DNA of 64,000 bases, taken from NCBI GenBank assembly GCA_015680685.1, contig MNCI01026431.1, positions 709,377 through 773,376 of the forward strand, in the 5' to 3' direction. The position numbers and the translations under genes are program-made. The notes beneath the pieces are model-generated. The model did no database searches, was not told where the DNA came from, and was given only the letters and a program-made list of their open reading frames with translations. This DNA comes from Gnetum montanum (Eukaryota; Streptophyta; Gnetopsida; Gnetales; Gnetaceae). Of this stretch, positions 56,840 to 64,000 are shown piece after piece (position 1 is the first letter of the stretch; each line of letters opens with the position of its first letter).

Positions 56840-58280
56840 AGGAATGGAATATGCATTTTTGAATAATGGCATGCTGGTAATTATCAATGCCACACTTGCT
56901 CTTGAACAGAAAAAGAAATTGTTGGAAGTTGTGAACAAATGGACAATAGCCTTCACCTGGTCATATCATGAGCTAACAGGAATTAATCCAACGATATGCC
57001 AGCATAGATTCTACATAGAATCCTCCATCAATCCATAGACGTAGCTGCAAAGATGCTTAAACTCGAAACTTAAGCAAATTATCAAGTAGAAGATTGAACT
57101 CCTCAAGGCTAGATTCATTTGCTCCATTACAAATAGACAGTGGGTTTTCCCCTTTGTTATTGTACCAAAGAAAGAAGAAAATGGAGAGTCTATATAGACT
57201 TTTAACTATTAAACATGGTAACCTATAAAGACCATTTCCCATTGCTATTTATGAACCAGGTGTTGGACATCATTGTGGGGTATTGTTACTATAGCTTTCT
57301 AGATTGTTATAATGGCTATAACTAAATTTAGATAGCATCAAAAGACCAAGCAAGATAGCATTAACATGTCCCTAGGGGACTTTTACATACAAGAAGATGC
57401 CCTTTAGCCTATGTAATGCTCCTGCCACATTCCAATGATTGGTCCGAAGCATCTTCCTATAACAAATTACTAGCAAGGTAGAAGTCTTTATGAATGACTT
57501 CTCTACCTATGGGGCTACCTTTGAGCAAGTTCTTCAATGGTGTGTGGAGACAAACCTAAGGCTCAATTGATAGAAGAGCCACCTAATGGCCCAAGAGGGC
57601 ATTATCTTGGGGCATCAGATTTTAAACAAATGAATCAAGGTAGACCCAAAAAAAAGTAATGGTCATCCAAGGAATAACTAGATAGCCAAAAATAGCAAAA
57701 TATGTAAGGCCATTCCTTGATCACACTAGTTACTATAGGTGCTTCATTAAAAACTTTTCAAATATTGCCAAACTATTGGTGGAACTTAGAAAGAAGAATG
57801 CACTATTCATCTAGACTAAGAAATGTGAGAACGCATTCTACTCATTGAAGTAGAAACTCATAGAATCTCCAATTCTATGACCACTAAACTAGTCTAGGCC
57901 ATTCCACATCATGATGAATGCATCAAATTATGCCTTGGAAGCTATGCTTACAAAGATGGACAATCAGAAATGTCCATACTACATTCATTTTACAAAAAAG
58001 AGATTGTGAATGCACAAATAAACTACACCATCACTAAAAAGGAGCTTATGGCAATGGTGTATGCCTTAGAGAACTTCAAGCACTATGTTCTTGGATATAA
58101 ATTTTTAGTGCACACTAACCAAGTGTCATCTAATTCCTAATGAACAAGCCAATAGTGAGCCCCCTATTATACGGTGGTTGGTGATCTTCTAGGAGTTTGA
58201 TTTAACAATGATTGACTAAAAAGGGACCAAGAAAGTGGTGGCTAACCACTTGTCTCAGTTAAGATGGGATAGCAAAGAGG
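56840..58280 (+). pseudogene. Element H reverse transcriptase-RNase H
   Basis: 'VVNKWTIAFTWSYHELTGIN' and 'CQHRFYIESSINP' (56,925-57,038) lead to 'WVFPFVIVPKKEENGESI' (57,130-57,190). The catalytic box reads EVFMNDFSTYGATF (57,480-57,525), with one Asp changed to Asn. 'MAQEGIILGHQIL' follows (about 57,585). RNase H: 'TKKELMAMVYALENFKHYVL' (58,033-58,095). 'VVANHLSQLRWDSKEDEGPL' (58,232-58,295) links to integrase. Many TAG stops. Confidence 0.85.
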
Positions 58281-58499
58281 ATGAGGGTCCACTCTTTGAT
58301 CAATTTCCTAATGAACTCCTCTTTATTGGTGCATTAATGATCAAGATTCCAAGGAAACAAACTAGTACTATCACATCCTCTTCCATCTACTCACCCAGCA
58401 GATGCCACAAGAGTGGAACAACAAGAAGAAACAATAGTTTCTATAGCATTCCAAGCACTTCATGGAAATTAGAGGCAACCTCTACAAAAGTTTTGTAGA

Positions 58500-59712
58500 T
58501 GGCCTAGTATGATGGTATGTCCTCAATGAAGATTAACTTTGACTCCTCTAGGATACATGTGAAGGCCTTTGTGGGGGCCACTATGCTAGGAAAAGAATGG
58601 CCATTAAGATTCTCATGGTAGGGTATTATTGGCCCATGATCTTTAGGGATGTCCATCACTTCTTCCATTCCTATGACAGGTGCCAACGTGATGGAGGGAT
58701 GACCACATGAATGGAAGAACCTCAATAGTGGATCCAACCACTAGAGCCTTTCGATCTTTGGGGGATTGACTTCATGATATCCATCAACACCATGTCAAAC
58801 AAAAATTCATACATCATCATAGTGATTGACTATTGCACTAAGTGGGCTAAAGCTACTACCGTCACCAACTTTTTATCTTCTATGGTAGCATGGTTTGCAC
58901 AACAAAATGTTATAAATAGATTTAGTATGCCACAAGCACTAATTTCAGATAATGGAACACACTTTACTGGTGCCATTTTTTGAAATCTCATGTAATGGTT
59001 GGGGGTTGAACATAAACTAACAACTCCATATCATCCCCAAGACAATAATTAAGCTAAGATCGCCAACAAGGAAATCACCAAAATACTAACATGTACAATT
59101 AGAAAATATAGGAAGGACTAGAGCAATAAACTCAATGATGCTCTTTAGGCTTATCATTCAACATGGAAACTTCCTATTGGGTATTCTCCCTATGAGTTAG
59201 TGTATAGGAAACTTCCAACTTTTCCCATCCAAACTAAGCTCTGTACACTTTCAACTACCTATGACCTTGACCTAGATATAAGTCTAGCCCAACGAGAAAG
59301 ATTGATGAACCTCAACATGCTAGAAGAGAATAGATTAATGGTCCTATCATTGAATGAATTACACAAAGCACACAACAAGCAATTCCATGACCTTAGAAAA
59401 AGGAAAGTAAAGTTTCAACCAAAAGATAAGGTGCTCTAGTGGAACCCCATGCATGTACCTCAACGTATGAAATTTCAAATGCTATGGGAGGGCCCTTATA
59501 TTATACATGAAAATTTCCCATCTAGAATCATAATGACCTACCATCCTGCTAGCCCAGAAAAAAGGTTATTAGTCAACATGCAACAACTTAAGTCTTTCCT
59601 GGAGACAAGAACAAATAGTGAAACCAGTACCCCAACAAATGGCCAAGCACACTCAATCTTTTGGATCTCTCCCTTCCGACATAGTCATGGAAGAGATGGC
59701 CATCCATGTTAA
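58500..59712 (+). pseudogene. Element H integrase
   Basis: Zinc-binding region with 'GGHYARKRMAIKIL', 'GYYWPMIF' and 'YDRCQRDGG' (58,570-58,690). Core: 'WGIDFM' (58,760), 'YIIIVIDYCTKWAKATTV' (58,810-58,863), 'QALISDNGTHFTGAIF' (58,935-58,980) and 'TTPYHPQDNN-AKIANKEI' (59,020-59,080), where the Glu-bearing motif reads AKI for AEV. C-terminal 'WKLPIGYSPYELVYRKL' (59,165-59,215), 'HDLRKRKVKFQPKDKVL' (59,388-59,439) and 'MLWEGPYIIHENFPSRI'. It ends TAA at 59,710. No chromodomain seen. Broken by TAG/TGA codons. Confidence 0.85.
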
Positions 59713-61599
59713 TATCATATAGTAGCTTCTTAGGTTCTTAGATTTTTAATACATCATTTTTAATACATTTCTCATTTTCTTGAATATTTTGCAATTTCTT
59801 TTATATTTTTCTTTATTTGGGTTTTCTTACATCTCTTTTTATTCTTTATTGTCATTAGGACTTTGGTGTTGAACACAGCTACTAATTGATGGTGGTTAAT
59901 TGAATTATATTATTAAATTGATTGCTTAATGACTAGATTTCATCATTGAATTTTGACATTAATTAGTGGAACATTGGTCTTCTCATGATATCAAGCAATG
60001 AGCTCACATCATCCACCCATTCTTCTAACTCCATGGTGTTCTCTCATTTTGGAAGCATGAGGTCCTTTCTTAATAACAACTTTTAAAGATCCTATGACCT
60101 TGATACTTTCTAAACTTGGAACAAATCAAGTCATATTGACAAGTGTGTGGCTTTAAGAGGACTTGTTACCTATTGTACCTACCCATCATCCAGAGTATTA
60201 TGGGTATTCTCATCAATTCCTCATCATTCCTAATGTCAACCAATAATAAGAAGCAATGCCTTTGCATGGTGTGGTTCCCATATTTAAAAAAATAAACAAA
60301 AAAACATGAAAATTCAAAGCACACCCCTTAGACAAAATAATGAACTACAAGCACTAGTTATGGTGCTGGAAAGACATATTACCCATGCCTGAAGGTGCCC
60401 CTCTACCTAAGGTCCTCTTCACTTCCTACTTCTCTTCTCTTTTCCATTTGGAATGGTGGGTAATCTTTGAGGATGTCCATGAACTCTAGGGGATTCGATG
60501 GTTTCAATGTCCCAATGCAAAGTCACTGGAAGTGGATGGCTTTGATTTCAACTAAGGATGGGACAATATTAAGTCACCTTAATCACATATCCACAAAGGA
60601 CTTCATGTGACCAGGATGAGGAACCCCATTCCATTTTCTCTCTCATCATCATCAATTCTATCCATCTATCACATCACTGCCTCCTATCATGATTAATCAA
60701 TGTGTCCATTTTGGTATGTCTTAATTCCTCAGTGCTTTCTTGTGTCATTCAATTTTTAACAATCCATGATTATTTATCATCCTTGGTACATACAAGCTCC
60801 TTGGTATGAGGGCATGCAAGGGCATCAAATGCAAGAGCCTACTATGGGAGGGATCCACTTGCATACTCCTTGACCTGTATGGTTAAATTTCCTATTCCTA
60901 AGTCATTTGCCTTCAAAACCATTATTTTCCACCTTGAAACATCTATTTTTTGCACTCCTTAGCAATTAAACTCCATCCAAATCTCTTTTTCCCAACATAA
61001 TTTTAAGCCCTCTTCAACAATTTTTTTTCTTATTCTAGGCTTTTCTAGCTTCCTCTAGACTCCAAATTCATGATTAACGCATCCTCGTTGACATAGCCAA
61101 ATTCATTGATGCATCCCGGTTAACGCAGTATAAAAAGCCTATAAACACACATCAACACTTAGCCATTTTTGCACATTTGCATCATAATGCTAGGGGAGTT
61201 TTTACATTTTGCTAAACCCAAAGCACCTTCCAAGCACTATAACATGAAAACTACTTATCCAAATCAACTTTTTCTTTGACCCTCAAGCTACTAGAGATGA
61301 GCTTTATGTTGTGGGGGCCATAAACCCATGGTTTCTGATGGAAAATTTTTTGAAATTTTTCTAACTCCAAAAGGTTTAACTAATAAAATAATATTAGAAA
61401 TCATGAACCCACACTAAGTTAAACCTCATCAACAAACTAGGTAGCTAAACTAATAAAATAATAATAGAATAATAATAAAATAAGCAATCTATCATGATCA
61501 CAACTCACCTAAGTGTAACTTACCTAAAAGAGGGAAGGTACCAAGGGTATTAAAAGTTACACATAAAACACTAATTTCTAGTCAAGTTTGTGATCACAG
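59713..61599 (+). other. Element H spacer between pol and ORF-X
   Basis: Non-coding. Shared blocks: 60,255-60,285 ('tgcctttgcatggtgtggtt', also in G and D), 60,362-60,397 (GGAAAGACATATTACCCATG) and about 60,800-60,870 ('gagcctactatgggagggat'). 61,310-61,490 is AT-rich. It ends TGTGATCACAG before the ORF-X ATG. Confidence 0.65.
61065..61145 (+). promoter_or_regulatory. U3-like internal promoter candidate of Element H
   Basis: CATGATTAACG, CGTTGACATAGCC, CATTGATGCATCC and GTATAAAAAGCC (TATA at 61,129-61,138) mirror the H LTR motifs TTAATTGGC, CGTCGACATAGCC, CATTGATGTAGCC and CTATAAATA at 43,681-43,774. The order is the same and spacing is comparable. ORF-X follows about 460 bases downstream. 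Promoter activity is inferred. Confidence 0.5.
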
Positions 61600-63672
61600 A
61601 TGATGCTAAAGAGGGGACCATAAGGAGAAGGACTATCCCAACCTAGGGAGAAGTGGTTGAGAGGAGGAAGGGGCCAACAAACACAATAGCCCCAAGATCA
61701 AGAAGTAGAAACCCATGCAATAAAACCTCTTCAAGAGGATCCCAAAGTGAAATTTGTCTACTAGATTCCCACAGATGAGACTAGCCAGTTGCAACAAGAT
61801 GAAGCACCAAGGCCTAGGCCTAACTGAGAGGTCATACTAACTGAGGCCTACTTGGAACAAATTCATTCAAAGGATGTCTAGAGTTTTGTTCTTCATGAAC
61901 TTAACTTTGGTCACTTCTTGGAATTGGTACCAAAAGAAGTCCACACATAACTGTAGGGGTCTCCCATGTGGCCCATTCTCTCTTCAAATGTACAATAGTA
62001 TATGGGGGAGACCTACCTATTCTAGAACAACTGACAAGGAGATGTCACAATGAAAATTAATGATATAAACCTCTCCTACTTAATTGAGGCCATTGTGGAG
62101 GCCTCAACTTGCCCGACATAAGGGCACCATTGGAGGAAATTTCTACTCAAGTGGACCCTAATGCTAAAAAGGAATGGGTCCAATGGTGCTATGGGATGGA
62201 CCATAAGAAGTACAGTGCACTCACTAAGGTAAAGAGAGCCTACTTTAATATCGTAGCCTACCACCTAAATCCAACGATAAGGCCTAGCAAGGTCACTACC
62301 TTCTCAACCTATGTGTGCACCACTCTTAGTGACAAGTTCTATATCAATCTTTCTTAGCTCATCTTCCTCAAAATCGAGAAGCACATCAAATACAATGAGC
62401 AAGGGAGGAAGACATTTCCCTTTCTATGTCTAATATGCAAACTCTATCAAAGGGGAGACATAGCCTAGTACACCAATGACATACTCTATCATGCTCCTAC
62501 CACCTTTTGGGAAGACATGATGAAGGACAAGATAGCTTCTAAGCTATTAAAAGAGGAGCAACCACCACCACCACTTGTTGATGAGACAATACCAGAGGCT
62601 CACACAACTATAGAATGCATGAGAAAACTTCATGAATAGTTGTTACAACAATAGAAAGGAGAGACAAGTGATGGAAAACCATCAATATACAAGCCAGTGT
62701 TGATTCATCTCAATGAAGTAACTAGAATAATAACCTAGCTAGAGAAGATTGGCCTATTGTTTTCAACTCAAAACATGCAGGCACCTATTAGAACAAATTT
62801 GAGTGTCCAATAAGTTGCAGTGACCATCCTTGAATAAAAATAGTTTTCAAAAATATTTAGAAATGTGACAACCTTCTCAATACACTTGGAGAAGGGTGAG
62901 GAGGCTAGTTTCTTAGTGATACAGCACCATGGATAGGAAATAGCAACAAAAGTGATGGTCAATTGAGTGGTAGAAGCACTCAACACTCCTGTAGTATCCA
63001 TGCTTAATATAGTGCACTTAAAGATGTACAAGCTTTCAAAAAAGCATGCTTAGTGTAGCCCAACACAAGGAGGTATTGGATTGACTAGTAGGAACCAAGC
63101 AATTGCCTCTAGAGATCCTTGACCTCCCAGAAGAGATCATTGTAACCTAGTTGGAGCTATTAGAGACCAAGGGTAAGCTCAACATTGCCAACACCCAACA
63201 TGAGACAATGACCACCAAAAATCATTGGTTATCTATTGAGATTGCAGAACTAAGAGTCTATCTCACTGATCCTACCATCCTTAGCTAAGCTATCACAAGA
63301 GATAAAGTTTTCTTATAGCTTTAGAAAAAACTAACGAAGGCTAAGAATGCCAAGGAGATGGTGGTCTTTAATGCATTCTTATTAGAGGCTCTTGCCTTCA
63401 ACACTGATAAGGACTTGGCACAAGTCCACAAAGAGAACTTGGTTCTTACCAAGAACATCCATCACCTATGTAATGTTGAGGAGCAAAAAGACCAAATGGT
63501 TAACTTTGTGAAATAGTAGTAGGAGCAACCCACCAAGGTGAACTTGGATCTAAGGAGATTAGTAGTTAAGAACATAAATCTATTTATGAAGGAAGTCTAT
63601 ATGCTTCAATAGAAAATGACCATTGAAATAGCTACTTAGAAAAAGAAGGCCCTAGAATTAGAATGAGTTAAA
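61600..63672 (+). pseudogene. ORF-X of Element H, C-terminus missing
   Basis: The start ATG at 61,600 (MMLKRGP) follows GTGATCACAG. Domain part: 'INLSYLIEAIVEASTCP', 'IRAPLEEISTQVDPNAKKEW' (62,060-62,180), 'KVKRAYFNIVAYHLNP', 'VTTFSTYVCTTLSDKFYINL' (62,227-62,354) and 'KIEKHIKYNEQGRKTFPFL' (62,370-62,430). The coiled-coil part runs from about 63,130 to 63,660. Compared with A and J, the last roughly 220 codons are missing, replaced by pol sequence after about 63,672. Stops are often TAG. Confidence 0.65.
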
Positions 63673-64000
63673 ATTAGAATGTGCAGAATCTCTGGTCTGT
63701 CAAGAGCACATCCATCAAAGCATGTAGATAGGGTACCGATGGATCTAAAATCCAAAGGTGTCTATACGTAGCAACCACAAAATAGGAGAGCACCCAGTGG
63801 CTGATAGCTAATCTTAGAAGTAGCACACTTTACATGGAAATTGCTAAGAGTCTGACATGTGCCTATATTGAAAGCATGGATAAACTAAAGCAAGTTCATC
63901 ACCAACTCTAATGATGCAAATGATGATACCAATTGGGAAGAGTTGGAAATCCCAAAAGATTTTAAACAAGAGCCCTTATATTTGAAAACTCTACCTATCG
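63673..64000 (+). pseudogene. Gypsy pol fragment (protease-RT linker), another copy
   Basis: The sequence from about 63,700 ('aagagcacatccatcaaagc') to the window end aligns with 56,530-56,850 of Element H, the stretch between protease and RT. It shows 'DDTNWEELEIPKDFKQEPLY', continuing 'LKTLPI'. It belongs to a further element running out of the window, joined directly to ORF-X of H. Confidence 0.7.

Larger units (their letters stand above)
43670..63672 (+). mobile_element. Element H: gypsy element with gag-pol and ORF-X, host of Element J
   Basis: The 5' LTR is split into 43,670-43,920 and 52,837-53,438 by Element J. Then come the primer site, gag, PR, RT/RNase H, IN, spacer (59,713-61,599) and ORF-X (61,600 to about 63,672). 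The sequence then switches to another pol copy, so the ORF-X end and the 3' LTR are not present. The order matches Elements D and G. It lies in LINE sequence. Confidence 0.85.

Noticed and set aside
1-64000. Host genes, tRNA or rRNA genes
   Set aside because: Tract by tract, nearly all sequence is accounted for by retrotransposons or AT-rich spacers. I found no tRNA cloverleaf or rRNA signature; the tRNA-like matches are primer-binding sites next to LTRs.

Overview
The window looks like an intergenic block of a large, AT-rich seed-plant genome. It is filled by nested, decayed retrotransposons. I see no host gene, tRNA, rRNA or CRISPR array, and I cannot name the species. The evidence is plant Ty3/gypsy gag-protease-RT-RNase H-integrase remnants, LTRs followed by primer-binding sites close to plant tRNA-Asp, one Ty1/copia remnant and pieces of an L1-type LINE. 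Stop codons are dense, and many are TAG where a sister copy has a glutamine codon.

Layout, left to right. 1-8,448 (+): Element A, a gypsy-type element with gag and a long second ORF (here ORF-X) but no pol. 8,449-12,574 (-): Element B, a different gypsy family with LTR, gag, protease and the start of RT, cut by A. 12,575-22,164 (-): Element G, with gag-pol, spacer, the ORF-X start and a cut 5' LTR. 22,165-36,458 (-): Element E, with gag and a 5' LTR, carrying a probable solo LTR (23,575-24,536) and the complete Element D (25,736-35,377; 5-bp target duplication aacct). 36,459-38,584 (-): Element F, with gag and 5' LTR. 38,662-43,669: LINE pieces with an internally deleted copia element (39,430 to about 41,875). 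43,670 to about 63,672 (+): Element H, with gag-pol-spacer-ORF-X; Element J (43,921-52,836, minus, no pol) sits inside its 5' LTR. 63,673-64,000: a piece of another gypsy pol.

A, D, E, F, G, H and J share LTR ends (TGATGA...TCATCA, about 840-870 bp when not deleted), a degenerate tRNA-Asp primer site, gag and spacer. Where pol is present the order is LTR, gag, PR, RT, RNase H, IN, long non-coding spacer, ORF-X, LTR. This resembles the Athila/Tat branch of Ty3/gypsy with an extra 3' ORF. In A and J the pol is missing at what appears to be the same place, which suggests a non-autonomous lineage that would rely on pol from relatives such as D, G or H.

Most notable is ORF-X and its surroundings. 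It is about 907 codons long in both complete copies, with an N-terminal domain reminiscent of plant 'Transposase_32'/ATHILA ORF-1-type proteins and a long coiled coil. In all five copies where the start is visible, the ATG directly follows YAG, as at a splice acceptor. In four copies the upstream spacer carries a TATA box and motifs resembling the element's own LTR U3. All family assignments come from reading translations by eye; no database search or alignment program was run.
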